A stretch of 58,090 bases of DNA from Clostridia bacterium (GTDB lineage: Bacteria > Bacillota > Clostridia > Oscillospirales > Acutalibacteraceae): assembly GCA_017625435.1 (NCBI GenBank), contig JAGAKX010000008.1:1-58090 (forward strand), read 5' to 3'. The translations under genes were made by a program, and so were the position numbers. Numbering within the stretch: the first letter of the stretch is position 1; every line of letters starts with the position of its first letter. The notes beneath the pieces were generated by a model. It saw only the letters and a program-made list of their open reading frames with translations, made no database searches and was not told the origin of the DNA. Of this stretch, positions 28,057 to 37,177 are shown in pieces.

Positions 28057-29535
28057 ATGGACTCAAAATTCAAGTATGGAATGCTGGCAGGTCTTGCTGC
28101 AGCATTGGCTGTCGTCCCCGTAAAGGCTTATTTTTATAAGCCCGAAAAGATTTCGGGCGAAGCTCTGCCCGATGAAAAAGTGAATCTTGACAGATTCAGA
28201 AAAAATCTTTCCGATGCTATAAAAATTCCTACAATAGCAAGTAAGGACCCTGCAAAAACAGATTGGGCGCCTTTTGAAGAATTTGCGGGATTTTTAGAGG
28301 AAAGATATCCTCTTATACATAAAAATCTTGAGCTTCTGGATGTGGACTGTAAGGGACCCCGTCTTTACAGATGGAAGGGTAAGGATTCTTCTCTTGATGC
28401 AATAGCTCTTCTTTCTCATCAGGATGTTGTGCCCATTTCAGACGGTACTCTCGGTGACTGGACACATCCTCCCTTTGAGGGTGTTGATGACGGTGAATTT
28501 ATCTGGGGCAGAGGTGCTCTTGATATGAAGAATCACCTTATTGCAGTAATGGAAAGTGTTGAAGACCTTCTCGAGGAAGGCTTTGTGCCCGAGCGCGACG
28601 TCTATATCTGTCTCGGTCATAATGAAGAGGTTATGACATCAGAATTTTCCGGTGCTGTTGTAATGTGCGACTATTTTGAAAAGAATAATATACGCCTTGA
28701 TTGTGTACTTGATGAAGGCGGTGCGATTCTCCCCGTAAATGTAAAGGGTGTTCTCAATAAGAATCTTGCAGGTGTCGGCGTTGCGGAAAAGGGATATGCT
28801 GATTTTGAAATATCCGTTACCGCAAAGGGCGGTCATTCATCGCAGGCTCCCAATCATACAGCTCTCGGTCATCTTGCAGATATAATCAAGGATATTGAAA
28901 ATCATCAGTTTGATGCAGAGCTGTCTCCTATGATGATGCAGCTTTTTGATAAAATCGGCAGAAATTGCTCATATCCCGTAAGGCTCGTAACTTGTAACCT
29001 AAAGCTCTTAAAGCCTCTTATAACTAAGGTTATGACCTACATTCCGCCGGCTGCAAGTCTTATAAGAACAACTCAGGGCGTTACTATGGCTTCGGGAAGC
29101 CCTGCTCCCAATGTCCTTCCTCAGAAAGCATCCGTAAATGTCAATGTACGTATTTATCCCGGTGAAACAATTGAAGATGTTACAAAGCATCTGAGAAAGG
29201 TTATAAAGAACAAGAAGGCAGAAATCAATGTAAAGCCCGGTTGGAAGAATCCCTCAAGGATTTCACCTACAGATTCAAGAAGCTTCAGAATTATTGAAGA
29301 AATCTGTATGGGAATGAACTCCGATAATATTGTAGCACCTTACCTTGTTATGGGCGGTACTGATGCCTGCCATTATGAGAGAGTTTGTGAAAATATCTAC
29401 AGATATTCTCCCTTCCTTGTAAACACCGGACTTCTTCTTACAACTCACGGCACTAATGAAAGAATTCCCGTAAGCTCAATGTCTGACGGCGTTGCTTTCT
29501 TTAAGAGATTTATAAGAAAAGCTTCTGAAAAATAA
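28057..29535 (+). CDS. M20-family metallopeptidase
   Basis: A di-zinc aminoacylase or carboxypeptidase-type hydrolase of 492 residues. Metal ligands are recognisable in LLSHQDVVP, GRGALDMKN, LGHNEEV with the catalytic Glu pair, DEGGA, and the C-terminal MGGTDACHYE. A dimerisation domain lies between (VTAKGGHSSQAPNH). An N-terminal hydrophobic stretch (residues 8-22) may anchor it to the membrane. It shares a transcript with the upstream PBP5-like gene, hinting at peptide or wall-fragment turnover, but the substrate is unknown. Confidence 0.88.
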   Translation: MDSKFKYGMLAGLAAALAVVPVKAYFYKPEKISGEALPDEKVNLDRFRKNLSDAIKIPTIASKDPAKTDWAPFEEFAGFLEERYPLIHKNLELLDVDCKGPRLYRWKGKDSSLDAIALLSHQDVVPISDGTLGDWTHPPFEGVDDGEFIWGRGALDMKNHLIAVMESVEDLLEEGFVPERDVYICLGHNEEVMTSEFSGAVVMCDYFEKNNIRLDCVLDEGGAILPVNVKGVLNKNLAGVGVAEKGYADFEISVTAKGGHSSQAPNHTALGHLADIIKDIENHQFDAELSPMMMQLFDKIGRNCSYPVRLVTCNLKLLKPLITKVMTYIPPAASLIRTTQGVTMASGSPAPNVLPQKASVNVNVRIYPGETIEDVTKHLRKVIKNKKAEINVKPGWKNPSRISPTDSRSFRIIEEICMGMNSDNIVAPYLVMGGTDACHYERVCENIYRYSPFLVNTGLLLTTHGTNERIPVSSMSDGVAFFKRFIRKASEK

Positions 29536-29553
29536 GTATTTTTACATAAAAAA

Positions 29554-29582
29554 CGGACTGCTTTAATGCAGTCCGCTTTTCT
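29554..29582. terminator. Bidirectional terminator after the M20 peptidase gene
   Basis: CGGACTGC (29554-29561), loop TTTAAT, GCAGTCCG (29568-29575), followed by CTTTTCTTTT on this strand and by six Ts on the other strand. Confidence 0.85.
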
Positions 29583-29587
29583 TTTAT

Positions 29588-29770
29588 ATGCCCCGCCTTG
29601 CCGTATACAGCGATAATAACCTGCTCTCAAGCAGGTGGGTACCATCCTGATTGGTTCACGCTCCCTTCGTCCGAAAAATCGGGAGGTCTGCAATCCGCAA
29701 CCAGAGACTAATTCCCTGAAAATGTGTGTTGGGTTAATATAACTGTACGTTTATCGCACAACGCAGGGTA
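29588..29770 (+). ncRNA. ssrS: Probable 6S RNA
   Basis: A 183-base gene-free stretch that folds into one long rod. GCGATAA (29610-29616) pairs with TTATCGC (29751-29757), the ends close through GCCCCGC-like and CAACGCAGGG sequences, and an internal hairpin CCTGC-GCAGG lies in the upper strand. Further in, GATTGGTT faces CAATC and AACCAG, and CTCCC-GGGAG with a CGTCCGA loop caps the rod. The terminal loop resembles the 6S RNA of enterics, and 6S is the RNA polymerase decoy that mimics an open promoter. The strand is chosen by that resemblance. The opposite strand has a good terminator at its end, so orientation is uncertain. Confidence 0.6.
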
Positions 29771-29780
29771 AATAACTTAA

Positions 29781-30080
29781 TTATTCGACTTCTTCTTCGA
29801 AAATGAACATTTCGCTTAAGCGTTCTTCAAAGATTTCGCCGACTTCATTGAATTCTTTTTCATCCTCAATAGGTTCAAGGTAGAGCTCGTCATTTTCTTC
29901 AAATACCTTCAGAATGATAAGTTCATTTTCTTCATCGGATAATTCTTCTTCCGATTCGGATAAAGGCAATAATGCAACGTATTTGCCGTTTTCGGTTTCT
30001 ATTCTGTCGAGTTCTTCAAAAAGATGCTCATTTCCTTCTTCATCAAAGATGGAAACTACATCAGGTGTATATTCTTCCAT
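29781..30080 (-). CDS. DUF1292 acidic protein
   Basis: A 99-residue, very acidic protein starting VVSIFDEEGNEHLFEELDRIE and continuing with YVALLPLSES, the DUF1292 pattern common in Clostridia (YrzB relatives). The function is unknown. In many Firmicutes the gene sits beside ruvX/yqgF. Here it is alone, with its own promoter (30111-30139) and AGGAG ribosome site. Confidence 0.85.
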   Translation of the reverse strand: MEEYTPDVVSIFDEEGNEHLFEELDRIETENGKYVALLPLSESEEELSDEENELIILKVFEENDELYLEPIEDEKEFNEVGEIFEERLSEMFIFEEEVE

Positions 30081-30110
30081 AATATTTTCTCCTGTTTTTA
30101 CTATAATATA

Positions 30111-30139
30111 ATTTTATAATTTTTATGGTTTTATGTCAA
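30111..30139 (-). promoter_or_regulatory. Sigma-A promoter of the DUF1292 gene
   Basis: On the minus strand TTGACA (30139-30134), 17-base spacer, TAAAAT (30116-30111). Confidence 0.65.
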
Positions 30140-30142
30140 TAA

Positions 30143-31000
30143 TCAATCAATAAATTCTGCAGACCATACGAATGTAAATATTTCCTCTGAGGGAAGCTTA
30201 TTTATTGCATCCTTTTTTGAAATATCATCCTTTTTTTCAAAGGAATCGTTTACGCCGTACCAGGGCTCAATGCATACATAAGGGGCAGCAGGCTTTGCCC
30301 AGATTCCGAGATAGGGGGAGTGGCCCATATTGAATTTTACGGTATTTCTGCCGTTTTTATGCTTAAGTGTGATATTTTCTGACTGTATTCCGTTAAGAAT
30401 GAGTGCATCCTCATCAAAAATTGTTTCGGTGATTACGATTTCGTTGCTGTTATTAAGAACATTGAATGTTTCGGGAAGTCTTAATGAATTAACAAGATCA
30501 ATTTTTTCTGTATCAAGTGTTTCGTTTTTGTCGAAAATAAGTGAATCGCCGATTTCACAATTAAACCCGGGATGTGCACCGAGAGAGAAATACATATCGT
30601 ATTCGTTCTTGTTTACAACATTGTGTGCTACAGTAAGCTTATTATCTTCAAGGGTATAGGTAACAATGAGGTCAAATTCAAAGGGATAAATTTTAAGGGT
30701 CTCTTCAGATTCTGAAAGGATGAAGGACATTGAGTCCTCTTCTTTGTTGAGAAGGGTCCAGTCGGTTTTTCTTGCAAAGCCGTGCTTCGGCATTGTATAT
30801 TCTTTTCCGTTAAAACGGTACTTATCTTCAATAAGTCTTCCTACAATGGGGAAGAGAATGGGGGACTGACCGTACCATACGGACTCATCACCCTGCCATA
30901 AATATTCATAATCAGCTTTTTTTGAATAAACACTTGTAAGCTCACAGCCGACTTCCTTTACGCCTACCTTAAAATAATCGTTTTCAATATAGTGAACCAT
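30143..31000 (-). CDS. Aldose 1-epimerase family protein (LacX-like)
   Basis: A 285-residue galactose-mutarotase-fold protein. Family landmarks include GCELTSVYSKK near the N-terminus, SPILFPIVGRL, HGFARKTDW, SLGAHPGFNC and WAKPAAPYVCIEPWYG. It would interconvert alpha and beta anomers of a hexose or a phosphorylated sugar in the cytoplasm; LacX-type members are poorly characterised. It has its own promoter (31033-31061) and CGGAGGA ribosome site and is probably monocistronic. Confidence 0.85.
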   Translation of the reverse strand: MVHYIENDYFKVGVKEVGCELTSVYSKKADYEYLWQGDESVWYGQSPILFPIVGRLIEDKYRFNGKEYTMPKHGFARKTDWTLLNKEEDSMSFILSESEETLKIYPFEFDLIVTYTLEDNKLTVAHNVVNKNEYDMYFSLGAHPGFNCEIGDSLIFDKNETLDTEKIDLVNSLRLPETFNVLNNSNEIVITETIFDEDALILNGIQSENITLKHKNGRNTVKFNMGHSPYLGIWAKPAAPYVCIEPWYGVNDSFEKKDDISKKDAINKLPSEEIFTFVWSAEFID

Positions 31001-31032
31001 AATATCCTCCGCTATTGTTTTTTTCTGTTATC

Positions 31033-31061
31033 ATTATATAACGAAACCTGATAATTTTCAA
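31033..31061 (-). promoter_or_regulatory. Sigma-A promoter of the aldose-epimerase-like gene
   Basis: On the minus strand TTGAAA (31061-31056), 17-base spacer, TATAAT (31038-31033). Confidence 0.75.
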
Positions 31062-31064
31062 TAG

Positions 31065-31091
31065 AAAAAACCGCTGTCACGAGGACAGCGG
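31065..31091 (-). terminator. Intrinsic terminator of the uracil permease gene
   Basis: CCGCTGTC (31071-31078) and GACAGCGG (31084-31091) form an 8-bp stem. On the minus strand the stem is followed by six Ts. Confidence 0.85.
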
Positions 31092-31109
31092 CCGAAAAAA
31101 TACGATTGA

Positions 31110-32477
31110 TTATGCTTCGTCTTTTTCTTTTGAAAGGATAAGGTTTATAACGATACCGAGAATAAGAGCACAGGCGATTGTTGTGATTGTAACCTTGCCG
31201 AAGGAGATTGAAAGACCGCCGATACCTGCAATAAGAATTGCGGAAACAACGAAGAGGTTTCTGTTCTTTTCAAGGTCAACCTTCTGAATCATTTTAAGAC
31301 CGCTTACTGCAATAAAGCCGTAAAGAGCCATACATACACCGCCCATTACACAGGAGGGAATGGAGTTTACGAATGCAACAAAGGGGTTACAGAAGGAAAT
31401 TATAATAGCAAGAACAGCTGCGGTTATAATTGTAGCAACGGATGCGTTTCTTGTAATAGCAACACAGGCAACAGATTCGCCGTAAGTTGTGTTGGGACAG
31501 CCGCCGAAGAGTGCACCTGCCATAGAGCCTACACCGTCACCGAGAAGAGTGTTGGAAAGACCGGGATCTTCAAGAAGGTCTTTTTCAATGATGGATGAAA
31601 TGTTCTTATGGTCGGCAATGTGTTCTGCAAATACAACAAAAGCAACGGGGACGTAAGCTGCGATAAGAGTGCTTATGTATGTGAAATCAATATCCTTAAT
31701 GCCCTTGAACGCTGTCATAAATGTAAAGTCGGGAACAGAAACAAAGGTATTGAGAGTAACTCCGTCTGCCCATAATGCAGTAATGGGGGAGAAATCAGAA
31801 ACAAGAAGAGCGGGATTGTCAGTAGCCATACCGATTGCAGTAATGATGCCTGCTGTTGCATATCCTGCAAGAATACCGATAATAAAGGGGATAAGCTTCA
31901 TACTTTTTTTGCCGTAAGTGGAAGCAAGCATTGTAACAATAAGAGTAACAAGACCGCAGATGATAGCTACTCTGTAGTCGCCGCCGGCATTAGCTTTTTT
32001 AAGATCGCCTACTGCATTGCCTGCAAGTGAAAGACCGATTATTGCAACCGTGGGGCCAATAACTACTGCGGGCATTACTTTATTTATCCAGCCGACACCT
32101 GCGAATTTAACGATAATGGCAATAAGAACATATACGAGACCTGCCAATACTGCACCGAGGATAAGACCGGCATATCCTGCTGCTATTGAAACAGCGCCTG
32201 CAAAGGCAGATGTCATTGAACCGATGAATGCAAAGGAAGAACCGAGGAAAACGGGACTTTTCTTTCTTGTGAAAAGCACATAAACAAGAGTGCCGACGCC
32301 TGCGCCGAAGAGTGCTGCAGCGGTGCTCATGGCATTATCGCCCTCAAGTCCTGCATTGCCGTTGATAATGATGGGCACTACAAGAGTAGCAGCCATAATA
32401 GCAAGCAATTGCTGAATGGCAAAAATAACGAGTTTGCCGAAATTCGGTTTGTCCTTGATGTCGTAAACAAGTTTCAT
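31110..32477 (-). CDS. Uracil permease-type nucleobase transporter (NCS2 family)
   Basis: A 455-residue membrane protein with about 12-14 hydrophobic segments and NCS2 landmarks: FAEHIADHKN (the helix-8 Glu that contacts uracil), GGCPNTTYGE (helix 10) and SSFAFIGSM. It should import uracil, possibly xanthine, by proton symport. The GGCPNTTYGES wording favours uracil over xanthine. I chose ATG 32477 because AGGAGG precedes it, and upstream codons lie in the leader. A structured leader with an intrinsic terminator precedes the gene, so expression is probably set by attenuation. Confidence 0.88.
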   Translation of the reverse strand: MKLVYDIKDKPNFGKLVIFAIQQLLAIMAATLVVPIIINGNAGLEGDNAMSTAAALFGAGVGTLVYVLFTRKKSPVFLGSSFAFIGSMTSAFAGAVSIAAGYAGLILGAVLAGLVYVLIAIIVKFAGVGWINKVMPAVVIGPTVAIIGLSLAGNAVGDLKKANAGGDYRVAIICGLVTLIVTMLASTYGKKSMKLIPFIIGILAGYATAGIITAIGMATDNPALLVSDFSPITALWADGVTLNTFVSVPDFTFMTAFKGIKDIDFTYISTLIAAYVPVAFVVFAEHIADHKNISSIIEKDLLEDPGLSNTLLGDGVGSMAGALFGGCPNTTYGESVACVAITRNASVATIITAAVLAIIISFCNPFVAFVNSIPSCVMGGVCMALYGFIAVSGLKMIQKVDLEKNRNLFVVSAILIAGIGGLSISFGKVTITTIACALILGIVINLILSKEKDEA

Positions 32478-32640
32478 ACAGAGAAATCCTCCTGATTCAG
32501 CCTTAACGGCTGTGATAATAAAAAGCAACCTTGTTATACCGAAAACAAGGCTGCTTGAAATATAGAAATACGCATTCCCGTTATCAGTATAACCAAGAAT
32601 TATGCCATAATCATACTATCATTATTTACGGGAAAAAGCA
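32478..32640 (-). promoter_or_regulatory. Structured leader with transcription attenuator upstream of the uracil permease (candidate riboswitch)
   Basis: On the minus strand, a compact three-way junction is followed by a terminator. P1 is CTTG (32597-32594) with CAAG (32557-32554); P2 is GTTAT-ACTG-ATAAC; P3 is GGAAT-GCGT-ATTTC. The terminator AGCAGCCTTGTT / AACAAGGTTGCT (32555-32524) has one G-T wobble and ends in TTTTTATTA. Its 5' strand shares bases with the 3' strand of P1, so the two could exclude one another. I see no PyrR-binding AGTCCnGAGAGGCT element and no purine-riboswitch core. The ligand or protein is unknown. Confidence 0.55.
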
Positions 32641-32705
32641 AATATAATGTTGAAAAAACAGGAAATTTGTATGGATAAACAAAAAATGAACGGTAAATTT
32701 TACAA

Positions 32706-33377
32706 TTATAATAGGTATACTCCCGAATCAAGAATGACAAACTCGCTGTTGTCAACTCGAACGTAATTGTAGACGGATTCGTCAAACTCCTTATAATCCT
32801 CAACGTGGAAATTTTTAAGATCGATTCGATTGATTTTTTTTGAATCTTTGTTGCAGACGTAAAGATACCCGTTGTATTCGCTGACAGAAACGGGGTGTGC
32901 AAATGTATCTGAGCCGTCTCCTCCGATTCTCATTATTACTCTGTTCTGCAGAAGGGAATACTTGATTATCAGATTCTGTTCGGGAACAACGCTCCAGATG
33001 TAGTTGTTGTCAACGGCAACATCCCTTGCAGGGGAATCCCTATAAAGCAGGTCGGATGTTTTTATAAGATTTCCGTGCTCATCAAAAATTCCTGTTTCAC
33101 CTGTAGAATAAATGATGAAGGTCTGTCCGTTCCAGAGTCTTGCCGCATCGCAGGAAACATAGTCGCCCAGCTGCTTTGCAATAGGTGCATAGGCGCTTCC
33201 GAATTTTGTCAGCAGGTATGCATTTTTTGTAACAGTTGCAATTGACTTTGTTTCTATATCAAAACTGTAAAAAGAAACCTTGACTGAATCATTGTTCTGT
33301 GTTTCTCTCAGAACAAAAAGAATACCCGACTGAAAGCCTATAAGGTCAAGAATATCAAGACTTACAACTTTAATCAT
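32706..33377 (-). CDS. Beta-propeller-like protein of unknown function
   Basis: A 223-residue protein whose repeats resemble NHL/YncE-type blades (for example RDVAVDNNYIWSVVPEQNLIIKYS and HPVSVSEYNGYLYVCNKDSKKINRIDL). There is no signal peptide. Its ATG overlaps the rex stop codon (ATGA), so it is translationally coupled to rex as the last gene of the aconitase operon. The role is unknown. It might be a scaffold or sensor linked to redox control, but nothing in the sequence proves this. Confidence 0.65.
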   Translation of the reverse strand: MIKVVSLDILDLIGFQSGILFVLRETQNNDSVKVSFYSFDIETKSIATVTKNAYLLTKFGSAYAPIAKQLGDYVSCDAARLWNGQTFIIYSTGETGIFDEHGNLIKTSDLLYRDSPARDVAVDNNYIWSVVPEQNLIIKYSLLQNRVIMRIGGDGSDTFAHPVSVSEYNGYLYVCNKDSKKINRIDLKNFHVEDYKEFDESVYNYVRVDNSEFVILDSGVYLL

Positions 33378-34021
33378 ACTTCTTCTCCCGAATTGTTTTT
33401 GATGATAAATGAAAGAGTCATAAGCGAATCGCTGAGGTGAACATTTGCAACATTGAGTTTAGGATACTTTCTGAGAATATCATAATGGGAGAAATTCCAG
33501 AAGCTTTTTACACCCAGCTCTACAAGAGTGTCAACCATTTCGGGAGCCTTATCTGCAGGCAGACAAAGAACTGCCATATCGGGATGGTGTTCGTGACAGA
33601 AATCTGCAATTGCATCATCAGCGGAAATCGGAATTTCCCGGATTTTAATACCTTTATACAGGGGATCACAATCAAAAATGCCTATAAGCCTGAAGCCTTT
33701 GTCTTCAAAGGACATCTGACTTGCAACGGCACGTCCGAGGTTACCTGCGCCTATAAGAATAGCCGTTTTAAGCTCATTTAAGCCTAAAATGCCTGCAAAT
33801 TCACCTATCAACTGTTCAATATTATATCCGTAGCCCTGCTGTCCGAACCCACCGAAGCAGTTGAAATCCTGACGTATCTGTGAAGCGGTAAAGCCCATTA
33901 TTTCTGCAAGCTCTTTTGATGAAATACGGGTTGTACCGTTTGCATACAGCTCACATAAAAATCTATAATACCGAGGAAGCCTTGATATTACGGATGAAGA
34001 AATATCTCTTGAATTTTTCAT
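33374..34021 (-). CDS. rex: Redox-sensing transcriptional repressor Rex
   Basis: A 215-residue NADH-sensing repressor. The N-terminal winged helix (SSVISRLPRYYRFL, then SSKELAEIMGFTASQIRQDF) binds the ROP operator, and the Rossmann domain carries GAGNLGRAVASQ for NAD(H). The C-terminal swapped helix is present. Rex lets Clostridia switch fermentation and NADH-reoxidation genes on when NADH rises. The gene lies 4 bases after the isocitrate dehydrogenase gene and shares its transcript, an unusual setting. No canonical Rex operator is visible at the operon promoter. Confidence 0.95.
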   Translation of the reverse strand: MKNSRDISSSVISRLPRYYRFLCELYANGTTRISSKELAEIMGFTASQIRQDFNCFGGFGQQGYGYNIEQLIGEFAGILGLNELKTAILIGAGNLGRAVASQMSFEDKGFRLIGIFDCDPLYKGIKIREIPISADDAIADFCHEHHPDMAVLCLPADKAPEMVDTLVELGVKSFWNFSHYDILRKYPKLNVANVHLSDSLMTLSFIIKNNSGEEV

Positions 34022-34025
34022 TTGA

Positions 34026-35201
34026 TTAATCCTTATCAGTTGTGATTTTTACAAGGGTATCCATAATGAAATTACCGAATTCGCTGCATGTGCAACCGTC
34101 TGCGCGTCCGGTGATTTTCATAGAAGAGTCTGCCATACAGATATCAATAGCCTTGTCGAGTTTTTTACTTTCTTCAATATATCCGATATGTGATAAAAGC
34201 ATCGCGGCTGCTCTGAGCATTGAGCAGGGGTCTGCATACTGAGCTCTGCCTTCATTTACCATTCTGGGAGCAGAACCGTGGATTGCTTCAAACATTGCGT
34301 AGCGCTTGCCGATGTTTGCGCTGCCTGCAGTACCTACACCGCCCTGGAATTCTGCTGCTTCATCTGTAATGATGTCGCCGTAAAGGTTGGGAAGAACAAA
34401 AACCTTGAAGTCTGTACGGCGCTTTTTGTCAATAAGCTTTGCCGTGCAGATATCTATATACCATTCATCGGTAATGATTTCAGGGTAATCCTTTGCAATT
34501 TCTCTGCAGATGTTAAGGAATTTACCGTCCGTTGTCTTGATGACATTTGCCTTCTGAATAATGGAAACTCTTTCCTTTTTGTTGTTTCTTGCATAGTTAT
34601 AAGCAAGCTTTGCAATTCTCTCGGTGCCTTCCGTTGTTGTCACAACAAAGTCCATTGCAAGCTCATCCGTAACATTTACACCCTTTGAGCCTACTGCATA
34701 AGCGCCCTCTGTGTTTTCACGGAAGAAGGTCCAGTCGATGCCTTCTTCGGGAATGCGCACGGGTCTGAGGTTTGCAAAAAGGTCAAGAGCCTTTCTCATT
34801 GCAACGTTTGCACTTTCAATATTGGGAAGTCCATCGCCTGCCTGAGGTGTGGTTGTGGGGCCTTTAAGTATTACGTGGCACTTTTTAAGCTCAGCAAGGA
34901 CGTCATCGGGAATAGGCTGCATTTTTGCAATTCTGTTTTCAATTGTAAGACCTTCAATTGTTCTGAATTCAATTTTGCCTGCATCAACATCTTTTTTAAG
35001 CAGGAAAGAGAGAACACGCGCAGCTTCATTTGTGATAACGGGACCAATTCCGTCACCGCCGCACACACCGATGATAATTTTATCAAGGGATTTGAAATCA
35101 AGAAAATCCTTGTTTTCCTTAATTCTTTCATTTCTTTCAAGCTGTTCTCTTAAAAGCTTCTCATACGAAGCAAGAGCTGCGGAAATTTTTTCTTCAAACA
35201 T
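34026..35201 (-). CDS. icd: Isocitrate dehydrogenase, isocitrate/isopropylmalate dehydrogenase family
   Basis: Oxidatively decarboxylates isocitrate to 2-oxoglutarate. The 391-residue protein has GVCGGDGIGPVI at the N-terminus, the FRENTEGAYA motif, the TDEWYIDICTAK region and EAIHGSAPRM near the cofactor site. The immediate aconitase gene upstream (17-base gap) supports isocitrate rather than isopropylmalate as substrate. Cofactor choice is not certain from reading. With aconitase it forms the oxidative branch that feeds glutamate synthesis. Confidence 0.88.
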   Translation of the reverse strand: MFEEKISAALASYEKLLREQLERNERIKENKDFLDFKSLDKIIIGVCGGDGIGPVITNEAARVLSFLLKKDVDAGKIEFRTIEGLTIENRIAKMQPIPDDVLAELKKCHVILKGPTTTPQAGDGLPNIESANVAMRKALDLFANLRPVRIPEEGIDWTFFRENTEGAYAVGSKGVNVTDELAMDFVVTTTEGTERIAKLAYNYARNNKKERVSIIQKANVIKTTDGKFLNICREIAKDYPEIITDEWYIDICTAKLIDKKRRTDFKVFVLPNLYGDIITDEAAEFQGGVGTAGSANIGKRYAMFEAIHGSAPRMVNEGRAQYADPCSMLRAAAMLLSHIGYIEESKKLDKAIDICMADSSMKITGRADGCTCSEFGNFIMDTLVKITTDKD

Positions 35202-35218
35202 TTATATCAATCCAATCT

Positions 35219-37147
35219 TTAGTTATTTGCTGTGTAATTAAGCATACCGCCTGCAAGAAGAATCTGTCTTGCACGTTCTGACAAGTCAAGGCAAAGCTCG
35301 TATTCCTCGTTCTTTGAATTGTTTACAAGGACAGCCCTGTCAGAGGATGAAACTGCGGTGCTTATATTTTTAAGGGTTAATGAATCGTCGGCAGAAATTC
35401 TGTCATAGTCTGATTCGCAGGAGAACGTAAGAGGAATTATGCCTGAATTTATAAGGTTAGCCTTGTGCATTCTTGCGAAGGACTTTGTGATAACCGCACG
35501 GATGCCGAGATGGAGAGGAACAAGGGCAGCGTGTTCTCTTGAGGAGCCCTGACCGTAGTTAGCACCGCCTATAATAAATCCTCCGCCTTCATTAAGACAT
35601 CTTTCGGGGAAGGTGGTGTCGCACACGCCGAAGCAGAATTTTGAAAGATAAGGCACATTTGAACGATAGGGAAGTATCTTAGCACCTGCAGGCATAATGT
35701 GGTCGGTTGTAATGTTATCTTCAACTTTGAGCATAACCTTTGCGGTTATATCGTTCTCAAGGGGCTTACCCGTGGGGACGGATTTGATATTGGGGCCGTA
35801 CTTGATGATTCTGTCAGCCGCCTCATTTACGGAATCGGGAAGAAGAACCATATTGTCATTTATAAGGAATTTCTCCGGCATAGTGATTTCGGGCATTTTG
35901 CCGAGCGTTCTGGGATCTGTCAGATATCCGTTGATAGCAGAAGCCGCTGCAACCTCGGGGCTTACAAGATAAACACCTGCATCTGCTGTACCTGAACGTC
36001 CTTCAAAATTTCTGTTAAAGGTACGAAGAGAAATACCCTTTGAGTTGGGGGACTGTCCCATACCGATACAGGGACCGCAGGCACTTTCAAGAATTCTTGC
36101 GCCCGCTGCTATCATATCTGCAAGAGCGCCGTTTTCTGCAAGCATTGTAAGAACCTGCTTTGAGCCGGGAGCTATTGAAAGGCTGACATTCGGAGCAACT
36201 GTTTTGCCTTTCAGTATTGCTGCAACCTTCATCATATCAAGAAGAGAGGAGTTTGTGCAGGAACCGATGCAAACCTGGTCAATTGTAATTTTTCCGATTT
36301 CTTCAACAGTTTTTACGTTGTCGGGCATATGGGGCATTGCTGCCATAGGAACTAATTTATCAAGGTCAATAACAATATGTTCGTCGTAAACTGCACCTTC
36401 ATCTGCAGAGAGCTCTGTGTATGCTTCTTCTCTGCCCTGTGCTTTAAGGAAATTGTATGTAATTTCATCGGAGGGGAATATTGAGGTAGTAGCACCCAGC
36501 TCTGCTCCCATATTTGTGATGGTTGCTCTCTCAGGAACGGAAAGAGTTTTTACACCCTCACCGGTATACTCAATAATTTTACCTACACCGCCCTTAACCG
36601 ACATAATTCTGAGAACCTCAAGTATTATATCCTTTGCGGCAACCCAGGACTGAAGCCTGCCCTTTAATTCGACGTTTACGATGGTAGGCATCGGGATATA
36701 ATATGTTCCGCCTCCCATGGCAACTGCAACATCGAGACCGCCGGCACCCATCGCAAGCATACCGATACCGCCGCCTGTGGGTGTGTGGCTGTCTGAGCCT
36801 AAAAGAGTTTTTCCGGGAACTCCGAATCTTTCAAGATGAACCTGATGGCATATTCCGTTGCCGGGTCTTGAAAATCTGATACCGCGTTTCTGTGCCACAG
36901 ACTGAATAAACTGATGGTCGTCGGCATTTTCGAAGCCGTTCTGTAAGGTGTTGTGGTCAATATATGCTACGGAGAGCTCAGTTTTTACTCTTTCGATGCC
37001 CATAGCCTCAAACTGAAGATATGCCATTGTACCTGTTGCATCCTGAGTAAGTGTCTGATCTATTCTTAATCCGATTTCTTTTCCGGGAATCATTTCACCG
37101 CAGATAAGATGATTTTTTATGATTTTCTGTGCGAGAGTAAGTGCCAT
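35219..37147 (-). CDS. Aconitate hydratase
   Basis: Interconverts citrate and isocitrate through a [4Fe-4S] cluster. The cluster ligands are in CIGSCTNSSLLD and ESACGPCIGMGQSP. SDSHTPTGGGIG and the swivel-domain GGANYGQGSSREHAAL are diagnostic. At 642 residues it belongs to the shorter type found in anaerobes, not the 900-residue AcnA/AcnB. The promoter is at 37178-37206 and an AGGAG ribosome site precedes ATG. It is the first gene of the acn-icd-rex-propeller operon. Confidence 0.93.
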   Translation of the reverse strand: MALTLAQKIIKNHLICGEMIPGKEIGLRIDQTLTQDATGTMAYLQFEAMGIERVKTELSVAYIDHNTLQNGFENADDHQFIQSVAQKRGIRFSRPGNGICHQVHLERFGVPGKTLLGSDSHTPTGGGIGMLAMGAGGLDVAVAMGGGTYYIPMPTIVNVELKGRLQSWVAAKDIILEVLRIMSVKGGVGKIIEYTGEGVKTLSVPERATITNMGAELGATTSIFPSDEITYNFLKAQGREEAYTELSADEGAVYDEHIVIDLDKLVPMAAMPHMPDNVKTVEEIGKITIDQVCIGSCTNSSLLDMMKVAAILKGKTVAPNVSLSIAPGSKQVLTMLAENGALADMIAAGARILESACGPCIGMGQSPNSKGISLRTFNRNFEGRSGTADAGVYLVSPEVAAASAINGYLTDPRTLGKMPEITMPEKFLINDNMVLLPDSVNEAADRIIKYGPNIKSVPTGKPLENDITAKVMLKVEDNITTDHIMPAGAKILPYRSNVPYLSKFCFGVCDTTFPERCLNEGGGFIIGGANYGQGSSREHAALVPLHLGIRAVITKSFARMHKANLINSGIIPLTFSCESDYDRISADDSLTLKNISTAVSSSDRAVLVNNSKNEEYELCLDLSERARQILLAGGMLNYTANN

Positions 37148-37177
37148 AAAGATGTCTCCTATATAATTAATATTATT

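Noticed and set aside
29588..29770. Signal recognition particle RNA
   Set aside because: CTGCAATCCGC resembles part of SRP RNA, but the GGAAGGAAGCAGC-like S domain is missing and the fold is one long rod.
32478..32640. PyrR-binding attenuator or purine riboswitch in the permease leader
   Set aside because: Neither the PyrR loop consensus nor the purine core (with its conserved loop pair) can be found.
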